Assembly (NCBI GenBank): GCA_013397075.1
Contig: VWZS01004479.1
Location: 248,001-312,000, forward strand
DNA: 64,000 bases
Direction of reading: 5' to 3'
Source of the DNA: Rhabdornis inornatus
Taxonomy: Eukaryota; Chordata; Aves; Passeriformes; Rhabdornithidae
The position numbers were made by a program, and so were the translations under genes. Of this stretch, positions 25,371-38,649 are shown in pieces (position 1 is the first letter of the stretch; each line of letters begins with the position of its first letter). The notes beneath the pieces are model-generated. The model had not been told where the DNA came from and did not search any database. It worked only from the letters and a program-made list of their open reading frames with translations.

Positions 25371-28300
25371 ATTTTTGCCTGTTTGGAGAATTAGAACTGA
25401 CTGATTGTTGGAAAAAAAAAAACTGGAACAAAATAGCAATGTAAAAAAAAAAATAATATTCTGTCACTTCTGGTAGTATCAAATAATGAATTTTCAGCAT
25501 GGTGTGAAAGCAGTTTGAACAAATGAGCTTTACGTTTTTGCTTGACTTTTTTTTTTTAATCATTCCCTGTTGTTATTTGTGTGATGACAGGATCGAGGAG
25601 ACTTACCCACAGATAAGAATCTCAGTGTTGTATAAACAGAGAAAGAAAACAAAGCCTCCTTCAGGCTTCCCAAAAAAGTGCTTACCAAAAGGTGAGGGAA
25701 CATGGGAAAACAGTACATCTACACTGATAGCTGTTGCATGTTGGGCTGTGGATAAGCACCCCGGGAGCCTCTTCCCAGGTTTTCCTAGGTGTGATGGTAG
25801 AGGAGAGCTTTAGGAGGCATTTTGAAGGACATAGAGTAGCTCTGTGCTGGCAATGACAGATTTAACTTTCAAAACATGAAGAAAAGAGAAAGGTGTATGA
25901 AACACCTAGAAAGGTGGTAGGGGATTATGAGCTGCTACCTTTGAGAAGAACAGAGGTGAGGAAAAAGCAAGGTTGGGAAGTGAAGGAAAGGCATCTGTGA
26001 AGTGGTAAGGGCAGTAATAGTAGGACTGGAGAGGCTGGGTGGCCTTTCCTCGGGAGAGGTAGCTGTCTCAATTCATCTCTCACTTCTGTTATTATGTCCC
26101 TTAGTGCATCTCTCTGGTGTTTCTAGAGTTGTTTGTATTCACAATTCAAAATTCAGAGTCTCAAATAATGTAACTGTCTGTATCCAGATACTTTTCTCCC
26201 ACCCTCAGCAAGTACTTTTGGAACTGGATGCAACCCAGCTGGAAATAAGATGAGGACAGATTTTCTTGAAAGATTTCTCATACGGACAGCTTTTAACTGG
26301 TTGGAAACATTTCAAAAGAAGTAATTTTTCAGTCTATTCCAGCTTTTCTTCATCCAGTTAAAGCCAGGGAGTGTAGAGATAATTTTAAAAGAGAAAGGGA
26401 CTGAAGCCTAATTCCAAAACTACAGTAACTGTCATAGTAGAAATATGATTAGAGATTTTTTTGTAAGAGTAATGGAATTTTCATAATATCTATGACCCAA
26501 ATGAAGACTCAAGCAGGCCACTCATTTGCAAGCTATGGCTCATCTTTATTTAACATAGACGGCTCCAAAACAGATCCCTGTCCCTAAGTATTTTCAAACT
26601 TTTAGGCTCTTTGGAACCTGCATCTGCAACTTGTTTTCCATATATTAAGAGTATATAGCTCATCTAAACTCAATTCTCACTGAACATACACCACAATTTT
26701 GAAGCACAGAAGTACCTGAGAAAGGCAACTCTGCAGACCATCCTCTTGGTGAAACCAGGACTTGGAGACTGCCTGTGCTTAGGCACAGATATGCTGCCCT
26801 CAGGCACGTGCATACAGCCCAGCCTCTGCCTTTAAAGCTGCTGAGTGGAGCCTGCAGATCAGTGTGTCTGAAATACAGATTTTAATGCTGGGGTTTGTAC
26901 CCCTCTCTATTTGGCTGACATGAGGCAGATCTCTCTCTTTCATCTCGAGTTCACTTTCTTCTCTTGAATCATGGTACACATCTGCCTCTGCTCCTTCAGA
27001 TTTTGATGTGCTGCGATACTTTTTCCAAATCCTTCCTATATGAGCACTTTGGTAATGCAGACACTCTTTATTGGACTCTATATTTTTCTGACAGTGGTGG
27101 GAAGAGGAGATAAATTTTGCTCTTGCGTGTGAACTTGGGTGTTATCGTGTACGTTCTTTTGACTGCTAACCATATTTCCTGCTGGCTTTGTTACCCACAG
27201 CAGTATGTAACTTTCCTTCCTTTGTCCCATTCAAACTCTTAGAAAAAAGGAATCAATTCAGAAAGCAGTTATGGGCTCACACTTTCTAAATTTTCTCTTT
27301 TCCTTCTTTTTCATTACCTCACCAATAGATTTTTTAACTTTATGAGAATAAGCAATTACTTATCTGTGCCATTCCATAGATTTTCAACATGTCTTCAGTT
27401 TCCCAACATGAATATTCCTGCTCTTTCTGACCACAGCCCATTAAGAGTTAAAAAGGGGTTGTGCAGAAGCTTGCTTGATATTACCATGGCTAGTACTGGA
27501 CCAGGAACTGCTTTCCTGTCCCCCAGTCTGGTTTTGTAACCATGGCTTTCATCCCAATTGCAATCAGTTGGAAACTTTCCCCTTGGGCTGTGGACTTACT
27601 TTTCTACTATAACTACCAGGTAGATAGGAAGATTTTCCAAATAGTAGTAATTTTTAACTGAAATTACCATGTGAGCTTTTTTTTAAAACAAAGTATTTTG
27701 TTGCTCTGAAAGCATTTTTGTTAATATTTTCTACATTGCGAAATTTATCTAAAGTGACTGTTTCCTGAAAAAAAAACCAACCAGCGAAACACTGAACCAA
27801 TAACTGATTTCATTTTTTTCAAATTGGTGTTTTCTGACTGGGGAAGTTGTATGAAGAAATTCTCATGTGGCTTCTTTACCAGTTTATCAGTTTAGAATAG
27901 TGACACATTAGAGAGCTGCTTTAAAAAATTTAATTTTGCTACTCATACAGGTTTTATTTAAAGCCTGAAACAAAACTTACTGTAGTTAGCCACTCTCTGC
28001 ATTAAGTGGACTTCACACTCAGAAAAATCACAGCCATTGACAGCTATCAGTAGCTTCATGTGGCATCTCTGTGTAACTCAATGAATTTCTCAGTTTTCCA
28101 GATGCTGAACGTGAAGCCTTACTGAAGGTGGAGATGCTTGCCCAAGAACATGCTGTATATCAGTGGTGAGATCCTGAACAGCAGCAGCAGCAGCATCTCA
28201 ACACTAGACTTTGGCTTTCAGACTATAGGCTCTGAAGGCATTTATAAAAGAACTTTCTCCCATATGCATTTTCAACTGGCTGTGCCTAATGTTGTCCACA

Positions 28301-29002
28301 GCCTCAGAGTCCCAACCCAGACCTGGAGTCTCTGCCTGAGCAGCTTAAGCCTTTAAAGCACAGTTCTCCACCCCATGATTTCTTTTCAATGGAGTAAGAG
28401 CACTTAAAACCCCAGCAACCCTATAGCTGTAACACAACCCACAGGCTGTTACACTCTCTCCATGGGGTCACATCCTGAGCAGTTGTTCCAGCAAGAGCAC
28501 ATTTCATGGTCTGTATTTCATCTAGACAAGGCTTTTAAAGTTAGATTGGCTGCCACCAAATTTAGTTTGTTACTGCAGACTTTCCTTGAAGGCTGAAATG
28601 CATATGCCTGCACTATCAGCCTCACTTAAATTTGCCTTGCAGATCATATGTTTGGTAGTTGGAAAAAAATAAATATAGTTGTGCTTTTTTCAAAATGTGT
28701 GTCTGGCAAAGATAGTAAAGAGGTTACAGTTAATTTGCAGTTCATAAGGCTCCTATCAGTAAAAATATTGAATATTTTCAATCTGTGGCTTAAAATTGCA
28801 GCAGCCTTCTTTCCATTATAGAGCTCCTGATGTCTCAAGCCATCAGCTGTCAGTCATATCTGTATTTTGCTGTCAGAACTTGAACTAATAACTTCCTTGA
28901 ACAATTTAAATGTTATGCTTTCTGATATGTAAGCAGTTCTGGGGCATCTGTAATTCTTCCAGTTCTTCAACTTTTTACACTGTCCCTGCTCCATCAGACA
29001 AC
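25371..29002. other. Noncoding sequence, no gene recognised
   Basis: Short overlapping frames only. A and T homopolymer runs are at about 25410-25420, 25443-25453 and 25549-25557. A short AGC triplet run (about five units) lies at 28179-28195. No mobile element, RNA gene or exon is supported. Confidence 0.6.
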
Positions 29003-29035
29003 GAGCAACAAATGAGCAACCAATGAGCAACAAAT
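29003..29035. repeat. 11-bp tandem repeat, three copies
   Basis: Three adjacent copies of GAGCAACAAAT are present; the middle copy differs by one base (GAGCAACCAAT). It is a short minisatellite-like array in otherwise unique sequence. Confidence 0.9.
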
Positions 29036-32000
29036 TTCCCAATACATATTTCATTATTCTGAGCAATATTTTTATGTCTCCTTTGTCTGTCAGAGGCAGA
29101 ACTCAACTGAAGCATCGCCCCGACCCTTGCACAGACTTTTTCTTGTTATTGTCAACTAGCACCGCTTTTCTTTTCAAATCATGTTCTTCCACTGCTTTTC
29201 CCATAGTCAGAAAATGCTGTTTCTGTTGAACTTGGTGTCTATTGTTGATCCAGGTAACCTAAACCCTTGCATGTTCAGATATAATTCTTGCGTCCTGAAA
29301 TTAACCCAAGTGTAGCTTAGGAAATCCTCTCATAAGAAGTGCTGCATATACCCAGAGGTGTTGGGCAGGGTCACGGTAAGCACTAGCTGGTAGAGTGTTT
29401 CAGGTTACAGGGGCCATGTCTTGCTGGTTCCAACTTAAACAGCCTTGCTGCCTTTTGCCCCCACTCTTTTTTCATCTATCAGTTTTCTCAGATAGGTCCT
29501 CTGGGTTCTCTTATTTGGGTAAATCTGAACGAGTTTTCAAGGTCTGTTTATGTGTCTTCTAGTGTTCTGCCACAGGTTACCCACAAACTGGGTTCAGTTG
29601 CAGACAGGCTTTTTTTTCCCTTCTATTTGTATTCTCTGTTCAAGAATTGCCATCTCTGAAATCTAATTTTTCCACTGGAGTAGAGCCAGCTTCATATTTT
29701 TGCCATGTGATCTCACTCCTTGCTGTCTGGATTAATTGAAATCTAAAAATCTACCAGCTGCTTCAGAACCCACTGTTGTCAGAAGCAAGAAGAGATTCTG
29801 ATTACTTCTTTTTCCGCTCAGATTCAAATGCATTTTTATACCTTTTCCAGTTCAGAAAAATCTCAGAGAGGCTCAGCCACAGTGGAACCTCTGGTGGCCA
29901 TTTTCCTAGCAGCAAATTGTCTTCTCTCTTTCATGTGTATTGTACTCAAAGTCTAGTGAACATTAGGTGCTTAAATTAGAACATGGAACATATGAGTCCT
30001 TTATTCTATGTCTGGTTCTATCTGGCTGTCTGTAACAGGAGTTTGACAGAAGCGTGAAGAGATCCTCCTGGAAAATTAAAACACAGAGACAAAAGCCCCA
30101 ATAGGAAAAGGAATTATTTAAGTGCCATTCACTGAAGTCATGGAAATGGGTCCAACCATTAGTGGTACCTGTGGAGAAGTAGTTTGGAGATGTCATAAAA
30201 ACCGCTACAGTGGTGAGCCAGGAAGACGTGCAGTTAGCTGGGGCGTGTGGTGTCTCGGCTAAAATGGGGCCACACTTTAGGAAAATGTATTCAAATTAAC
30301 TTCATTGGGAAACAGTGATCATCCTAGAGTGCTGCTGGGTCTTACCTCGTCCAGTATATTGCCTGTCTCACTCCCACAGGGACACTCTCTGTAAGAAGCA
30401 TCTTTAAAACTTACTGCAGAAGCTTTAGCCACAAAAGAACAGGAAGGACTGACTTGTTACAGTCCATGGAAAGCTCAGTGTCAATGTGACCCAGCACTGT
30501 GTTCTCTTTGTAGCATCTTTGCACCAAGTTACCTCTTTGACCCATTCCAGAAAAAGACCTGCCCTGTAAATCGTGTATCCTGCAAAATCCTTAGGCTCTG
30601 AGAAGAAGAGGCTTTCTTTGCTTCTTTCCACCTCTGTACTTCTGTTGCCATGGCTGTTTAACAATAACCTGTGAGTTGCTGCTTTGCATCCCAGCTCTTG
30701 AATTTCGGATAGGGCCGGCTGCAGCCAGGAGTGCAGTGTGGAAGAGAGGGAAGGCAGACTGTCATAGGAGGGCAAAAAAGCACTGTGGCTCAGCCCATTG
30801 TGTGTGAAAGGGAGGTCTTATACCCCTAAAGGGAATTACTCTTTTGAACTCTCTCTGGGGTAAGAGCAGCAACATGCTAGCCATCAGATAAGAGATGGAG
30901 CAGCCAGATATCTGCTCCTGCACCAGCGCCAGCCTCCCAGCAGTCACGTGAAATCTCCTCCTGGAATTTTCACACGTTTGCCCAGAAGAAACTGAAGATA
31001 ATGTGCACAAGCTCTGTTGATTACCACCATTAAAATTAGCAGCAAACAAAACCTACTAACCGGCAGTTCATACTCAGCCTCCCCAATTTGGAAGACCAAG
31101 GGACCATGAGGATAATGGCTTGGGAAAACCATCTTTAAAGAGTAGCTCTTTATGTGTGACACACCACACAGTTCATTTCTTCACATACATTCACTTGGAC
31201 ATTAACTTCATTGTCATGTGCATAGTTACATATCTGTCTTGCAGGTGTCCTACCCCTGCCTAATTTCTAGTACCAAAACACCTCTGGACATAGTTCAACA
31301 CACACCATAGTGTAACAGGCAATCATATCCTTCCTGGGGTGGAGATAATGAACTAACCAGTATTCTCTCATTTATTAGCTCTATGCATATTGTAACAATC
31401 CTACCAATTACTTCTCCTGGGGCAGATGCTTTTCTTTGGCTTGCAATGACATGTTGCTAAAAGCCCAGTGTTGTTAACAATATGGCAGGGACAAGATTCA
31501 TGAGATTCAGGTGTGCCCACTGTCTGCCTGCCTTTCGTGCCATCCCAGGTCTGGAGAGGAATAGGCCATGACAAGTAGAAAGGCCAGATCTCAAAGAAAT
31601 TGTAAGCGACAAAAGCCCAAGAATGAACATTTGGGAAAGTGATTCATTCATCAGTGTATAATGCACTAGGATTTATTCCTGAGTTTATATGACTATTTCT
31701 ACACCATCTGTTAAGTGGTTTGTAATTGGCCAGTTAAAATCAAGAGAATCCTGAAGTTAACTGCCTGTGTGACTCTGGAATATGGACAGCTTTGGAGCCC
31801 AAGAGAGAAGTGGACATTTGTTTTACAGGATTTTAAATTTCTGCCATGGCCTTCCTAATCTGCAGAGTAAAATACGAAGTTTCAATTAAGTTAATGGAGA
31901 AATGGCATTATTAAAAGCCTGCTTACTTGTTTATTTAATTACTGAACTTCATTCTGACTTCTCTTGTAATTTGTTGATGTGATTGTGTTTTGGTGGAGGA

Positions 32001-35000
32001 TGCACCGTACGTGCTTTTCTGACTATAGGCACCTCACAGGCGCTCCAGCAATCACGTAGCTGTCATCCAAAGGGGATATTTAAGACTGAGAGCAGAGTGC
32101 CATGGGGCACAGGACAAAGCTTTTCCCCCAGGCTGATGAAAGGCCCACCCCTGGCTTCTGCTGGAATGCTGGAACTCTTCTGGAAAGCAGAGCAGTGAAG
32201 ATCAAAGGCAAAATAGCGCCAAAGAATGAAATTTAACAAAGATTCCTCACCCTGCCTAATTATCACATCACACTTTGAGTCAACATGCAAGGCTGCTGGT
32301 GCCAGCTCTGAAAAGGGCAATTAATAACTTTAAAACAAGCATAGCTTCAGGCTCAAGAGGAGAAGCTGTGAAGAGGTATGTACAAATGGTAGACCCATTG
32401 TTTCATCCCTTGATGAGATGCTGATGAAGCATGTACAGTGGAAATGCCTTTGAGAGACTTCGAGAAACATGATAAAGCCTAGGTAGATTTTAGATGGTCT
32501 CTGTCATTCCTAAAAAGGCTGGAATGGCATTTCAAGAGGGCAAGGAAAGTATTGCTCATCATCCGGACTGGTTGCACTCAAGTGCTGTGGGGGAAGTAGC
32601 AAGCAGTTTGTGTTCTGCTGTCCTCAAGTGAACTTCCCAAAGAGAATGTGTTGTTTACTAACACTCCAAAAGGAATTTAGGTTGTTTGCAACTAGTCTGA
32701 TGCTGGTGTTCATCTGGGTTCAAAGTCTCACCTCTGAGCCTGCGCTGAGGTTGTCACAAGAGGGCACTTTCTTGGCACTGGATGGCTCTGACTCAGAGAG
32801 GAAGGCTATGGCTGGGGAAAGGCTGGGTGTCAGAGGTCTTCATCTTGGTGCCAGTCCTTGAAACAAGATCTCTATTTCATCTTTTTAGCATGTGAATAAC
32901 CTGTCCCAGATATCTTGTACCTTCTCACACCACACATCAAGCATTTGCTATCAGTGACAGGCCTGGGAGACAGAAGGGCATTCCCTAATACCTGATGTAA
33001 GGTTTGTGGAAAGAAGAATTTCATCATCAATTTTACTACACGTTAAGGACAAAAAATAAATGTCCAGGCATGTTTTATATATACATATAGGAAGAAATCT
33101 ATGGTGTTTCTGAAGTTGTTTCAAAGCCATCTTGTTTCAATTTGAGATTTTGCTATAAAACTAACCTTCTTAAAACCTGCATGTCATTATGTTTTGACTT
33201 AAAATTAAAGGAACATCGTAACTCCTTTTATTTTGCTAATATTCCAAAAATAAACATTTTTACTTATAAAGATTTTAGGAAAATTCATTCCTGTTTACAG
33301 TCCCAGCATATGCACCATGCTGGTTCCAATTCTGTCAGCCAAGCAGCTGTCCTGCCATTAACGCTCTTTAGCAGCTGTGTTCTTTCTACTACCTGGGGAC
33401 CTATTAAAAAGCGTTTACAGAGTTTCACGTGGACAGGTGTCCCCGAAAAAGCCATGCTGCCTGCAATGGAATGCAATAAGAGCGACCTCTCTCCCAGCAC
33501 CCTCAGATATTTCAGATATTTTATTTCAGTAATAAAAGAGAAAAGCAAATTATGAAGGTGCTCCACCCACCTACCACTTAGATAATTAAAACAAGGAAGT
33601 TGTATAAGTTGTACCCTTGCAAAAGTGTCCCCTGGCATGTCTGCCTCTCTTTGTTTCTCTCAAAAATGAGCTGGCAAGGTTCTGATGGATGAACCAGTGC
33701 AGCAGTGATCCTGGATGTCCCCGGCAGCTGCCTTTTCATGTAGGCTGACACAACTGAAGTGTCTGCTTTCACACTTAGGTGCTTTGAAGACAGACACCAC
33801 AGAGCATTCACTCTCAACTTTGGAGACATAAACTGTCCTTTTGCTGGACAAATGTACACATACAATTGTCTGTCATATCTAAATGCAAAAATGTTTTCAC
33901 TTACGTTGAAATCAGTTCAGTTGCAGAACTGGATGTGATTGAGGTCTTGAGAAAAATAACTCAAGTCATACTTCAGTGCTAACTGTGAACTAAATGTCAG
34001 CATTCATGAATGTGTTAGTCAGGCCAGCTCACCAAATTTTCAAATGTGCAGGATTTCCAGAATAAATAAAAAGAAGCTACCTGCCAACATTTTCACATAT
34101 CAAAGATCAAAGTTAGGTACCTCAGCAAAAGTCAGATACAGGCAATGCAGAACTGAGCTTGTTTGCTCACAGTCAGTGTGGCTTGCTGCTGTGCTATTGG
34201 CAAATTCTCCCTTTGATACTGGGAAATGAAGCTGTGGGTTTTTCTTGTTTGTTCCTTAGTATGACTGTAAATCTTTACGAGCCCAGTGACGTCTGCAAGG
34301 GTTCCTTGAGAGTGTGATGGACATGAGTAAATCCATGTTGTAACACCTGAGTTAATGCTCAAGTGCATTGTGCACTATGACTCGCACATTTTGTGGTTGA
34401 AGGGTGTCATTGTGAGTGGTCTGGCAGAGGCTGCCAGGTACAAGCAAGCTGGCAGAAAGCCTTCCAGTCAGGTTTGGCTGCCTGCAGCCAAATAATGTTT
34501 TGCAGTGTCTGAGATAAGGAACAGTCTGTGAGGAAAGGTTTTGTCCTTACATGGTCCAAGTGCCTCGTGGAAGTCCTTAGCTTCTGCAGAGATGTCTCAC
34601 AAACCTGAGGATGACCCATTGTACCTGATGAGCAGGAGGAGAGATGTGCACATTGCCAGAGCCTTTTTGTAGAGGTGGATGTAGGGCATATTGGTGGCAT
34701 GGCACAAAACAGGCACCTGGGTGAGCTCCAAGCCTGCTGATTTAGCAGCCTCAGACCCCAGATGCAGCACTGCACTCTCAGACTCCTCAGCCATGAGGAG
34801 CACTTGTGTGGGAAACAGGGACCTTTGGTCCAGGCCTCTGTCCTGGACCTGAGAAAGATAAAATCCAGAAAACATATATTACATTACTGGAAACAGTCCC
34901 TGGGTCCTGGTCTATTAAGTAAGGGATCAGTAGAAACTTGGTGTTGTCTGGCTAGTCCACCTCATATTTTTAACTTCTGGTATTTGGAAAAAAATTGTAA

Positions 35001-36405
35001 GTAACTATATATCTAATTGTCTAGCCCTCTCTGCTGGAAAAAAAGAAACCAATGGAGAAGGACAACTTTGGCAGTCATCCAGGAATGGGAACTCTCTTCT
35101 TATCTTCATAAGACATAGACCACAGAAATCTTGGTTGAAAGCAGCCTCTGGATTTCAGACCTCTGCTCTGACTTCACCACCAAAATTCTAAGCTTTGTCT
35201 TATGGTTTAAGAAGGTAGTGTTGTGCTGGTGCTGTACAATCTCCTCACTTCTACTTTTCTGCCTGACAGCTCCTCTGAGGAGTTCCTCTCTTCTTGTCAG
35301 GACTGTCCTGTTTCTATCAGCTTTACAATTTTTCTGGTTGGCTACAGTTAGATCTTCCCTTTATGTATCTCTGGAGTCGGCACATGGCAATGCCAGTCTT
35401 CCCTTTGCAGATGGTGGGTGCAACAAATGGAACACAGAAACTCGGGGAGGAAGGCAAAAATCGTCACTTCACTTGCTTTGTGAGGCAGCTGCAACTGGAA
35501 AAGGACTCATGCTGGCATAGCATGAAGCCCCTTGGAATAACTTTTTCTCCTTAACTTGACTTTCAGGGTTAAAAACTTTCAGTTAAAGAAAAATAAACAA
35601 AAGTGGCCAGCATTGCTCTCACAGACGTGACCAAAGGGGTTTAACCAGTAGAGGAAATAAGGCCAAGAGATTATCTTAAACTTCTTTCCTATTAAAACAA
35701 TTCATTTCATATATTGCCACAATGCAACAACTTTATCTGAACTTCCTTTCAACCTCTATAAACATGTCCTTAAAATGAAAGCTGTGAATTAATATTTGAA
35801 AAATATGGTCTCTATGTGACATCGGGCAACACTTTTTGAGTAGTAGTGGTAGAACTTGCTTCAAAACGAAGCATTGCATTATGAGATCAAAGAGAATTTA
35901 GTTGGAAAATATGCCTATAACCTATAAATTTAATGTATTTTTTTTTTTGTCTTTTAGTGAGCATTGTTGCATAAAACTGTGATTTGGAACTAACACTCTG
36001 GGGCAAAGAATCCATTGAAATAGTTTGAAAAAGTTTATTCAATAAAATAGGTAAGAAATGCTATCTATGTTAATCTATGGTATACTGTAGTGGATTGTAA
36101 AATCTTCTGTTAGGGAATATCCCTTTTTGATACTCGGTCTCATTCTTTGGAAGAAGGTGCAATGCTTCTTTGGAGAGTGATGAGAAAATAATGAATTGAG
36201 AGACAAAGTGCCTGTTTTAGGCACCCACTCAGCAGAGTGACAAGAACTGATGCTGTCATTCAGCAAGGACAGCATTGTTTTGTTACTGCTGCGATTATCT
36301 GCAGGAGGGCTCTGTGGGAGACTGTGAAAGAAGTTACAGAAGAGGAAGTTTCATATATGCATGACCCCAAAATGAATGAAGAAAAATAAGATTGTGTATC
36401 TAGCC
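29036..36405. other. Noncoding sequence, no gene recognised
   Basis: The longest frame is 137 codons at 33142-33555 (plus) and has no recognisable product. The stretches at about 31.68-32.35 kb and 33.13-33.56 kb are unique, AT-rich and enriched in TAAT/ATTA words; they are discussed as possible conserved noncoding elements. The 34.28-34.87 kb part is GC-richer and has long minus-strand frames without a convincing homologue. Confidence 0.6.
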
Positions 36406-36456
36406 TTTTTTTTTTTTNNNNNNNNNNNNNNNNNNNNNNNNNNTTTTTTTTTTTTT
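36406..36456. other. Assembly gap inside a poly-T tract
   Basis: Twelve T (36406-36417), then 26 N (36418-36443), then thirteen T (36444-36456). The gap interrupts a homopolymer whose true length is unknown. Nothing can be said about the missing bases. Confidence 0.99.
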
Positions 36457-38320
36457 AACATTTAAAGCTCTTAAATTTGGATTCTCATTTGATTCCTGCT
36501 ACTATAATGTGAGCATGGGTATACCTGCTGCCTTAGCTGGAGAAAAATATTCTGGGGAAACCATAGATACAAGAGAAAATGTAAGACTTGAGATCAAGGG
36601 AAGGACTATCAGGCCCCAGACCTTTCCCATGGCTTTTGCTCTCAGCTTACTGCCCCTGTGTGGCTTCCTTCCCTTTCAAAGCTGTTTCATCACACTCCAG
36701 GCAGATTTTGCTGCATAGGGATAAGAAAGGGGTTTCTGGATTTTGAAATTGTTGCCTCATGGTCTGTAGTACAGTTTCTTGTACCATAAATGTGTATCAG
36801 CAAATTAATCCGGTTGAGAAAGCACTCCAGTGTGTTTTGGGTTGGGAACAAGAGGCAGACCCAGGGAAGACTTCCCGAGCACCCCGGTATTTGCAGGAGG
36901 GCTGTGCTTCCATGTAGTCACTTGTGTTCCCAGACAGTGAAGGGTTTTGAGTGCCCTCCTTGATGTGCCATTAGACAACAAGTTGCCAGGAAGCAGAGTA
37001 AGAGTCACTGCTTTTAAAAGACAAGGAGGGACGCCTCACACCCAAGGCTCAGAGGGGCAAGGAACAGCCCTCAGCATGTGGCAGAAATCCACATGCAGGG
37101 ATGCTCAGGTGCACACAGGAGGATCAGCAAGTTTGGCCAAACCCTGTGCCAGCAGCAAGCTCATCTTATTTCCAAATGAGGGCTGGGTCCCAGTGGGGAC
37201 CCCACGCCTCCCACCTCACTCCCCCTCCTCTACCTGTGTGTTCTTTTCTTTCCTGAGGGGATTTCATTTCTTCCTTCCCCTGGCAACAGCTCCATGGCAG
37301 TTTTACACTGCCAACAGCAGCAGGCAGCAAATGCTTTGTACACCTTGAAACAATTTATTTTGCAGGCCACACTGTGGAACAAATCTGAGCAGCTGAGTTA
37401 CTGTCAGTGCAGAGGAGCTGAGTTGCTTCATGCTGCAGGGGCATGGATCTGCCTAAATCCCATTGGCTTCAGCAGGAGATATTTAAATGTCTGGTTAGGG
37501 TTTTGGGGAAAGCTGTGGAGGGCACACAAGAAAATGGAGTCCTAAAGAGTGAGGATTTGGTGGTGAATTCTGAACTCCTGTGTTTTTGTTGTTAAAAAAA
37601 TATCACTTAAAATGCCAAGGTGAAAGCTGTTGCATTTTTTTCTGTTTTGTATTTTTTGGGTTTGGGTTTTTCTTTTTTTTTTGCTTTCAATTGTACATCC
37701 TGATTTAGGAAAGACAACTTGTGCCTCAGGAAAGCCACAGGTATCCAGAGGAGTAATTAGATCCCGGGAGTCTGGAAAGCTCAGATGGCTCTTCTGGATG
37801 TCACACCTCACTCAAAGAACAATTCAATTGGTGAAAGCAGTCTGGACCAACCGGAAGACCCAAATTTTTCAGTGCAGTGGAGTTTGCATTTGAACCTGAA
37901 CAAACATAAAGAATAGAAACTAGAAACAAGTTGTAGTAACCCATGTCTTTTGCCTGTGCTATTTCACAGGACTATGGCACGCAGTCACGGTGAGAGAGGA
38001 GGAAGAGGCTACCAGCATGATGGAAAAATCATACAAATAATAGGAAAACTTACAGGATAAAGGCCTTAAATTGAAACATGGGGATTCAAATCTAAAATAC
38101 TTGAATATAAGCTATATAGAACAAGGTAGGGATAACTTCAACAGCCACCTAAATGTCTTACATACAATATTTAAGGGTTAAAAGTGTTCTCAAGGTATTT
38201 GTTGCAAATTCCCTGTGGAAGGAAGCACCACAGCCTTGCCTGGCAGAAGCATTGAAAGAGTTGTGCCTGTGCTGTTACACAGCTGCCTTTTCTGTGTCCC
38301 CATCATACCTGATCTCCAAA

Positions 38321-38350
38321 CCTGCCTGCCTGCATGCCTGCCTGCCTGCC
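38321..38350. repeat. CCTG tetranucleotide microsatellite
   Basis: About seven CCTG units with one CATG variant in the middle. It is a short simple repeat. Confidence 0.95.
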
Positions 38351-38614
38351 AGGCATTCCCCCCTGGAAGATGATGGTACCTTCATGCTGGCACTTACTTG
38401 GAGAAGCTCATTCTAATTTTCTGTTTATCTGCCAGAGCAGTGTGATCAGACACGCCATTTGAAAGGTGGATTGGGGTTTCTAAGCCTCATGAAACAAGGC
38501 AGAGGTTAACCCAGGCAACCATCAGGCTGTAGTTGAAAATTGGCCTGCCTTCAGAGGATAAAAGAGCAGTGGGAGGGTCTCTTTAGGCAAGCACAGCTAT
38601 CTAGTGAATTGCTG

Positions 38615-38649
38615 AAAAAAAAAAAAAAACAACGGGAAAAAAAAAACCC
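38615..38649. repeat. Poly-A low-complexity tract
   Basis: Fifteen A, then AACGGG with flanking bases, then ten A. There is no retrotransposon body upstream that would make this a poly-A tail. Confidence 0.85.

Noticed and set aside
34597..34875. Minus-strand frame with a P-V-L-C-x3-N-M-P-Y stretch that faintly recalls the L7Ae/SNU13 protein fold
   Set aside because: Only a handful of identities over about 20 residues. The flanking residues do not follow the family on either side, an insertion would be needed upstream, and no RNA-binding motif is seen. Chance likeness is more probable.
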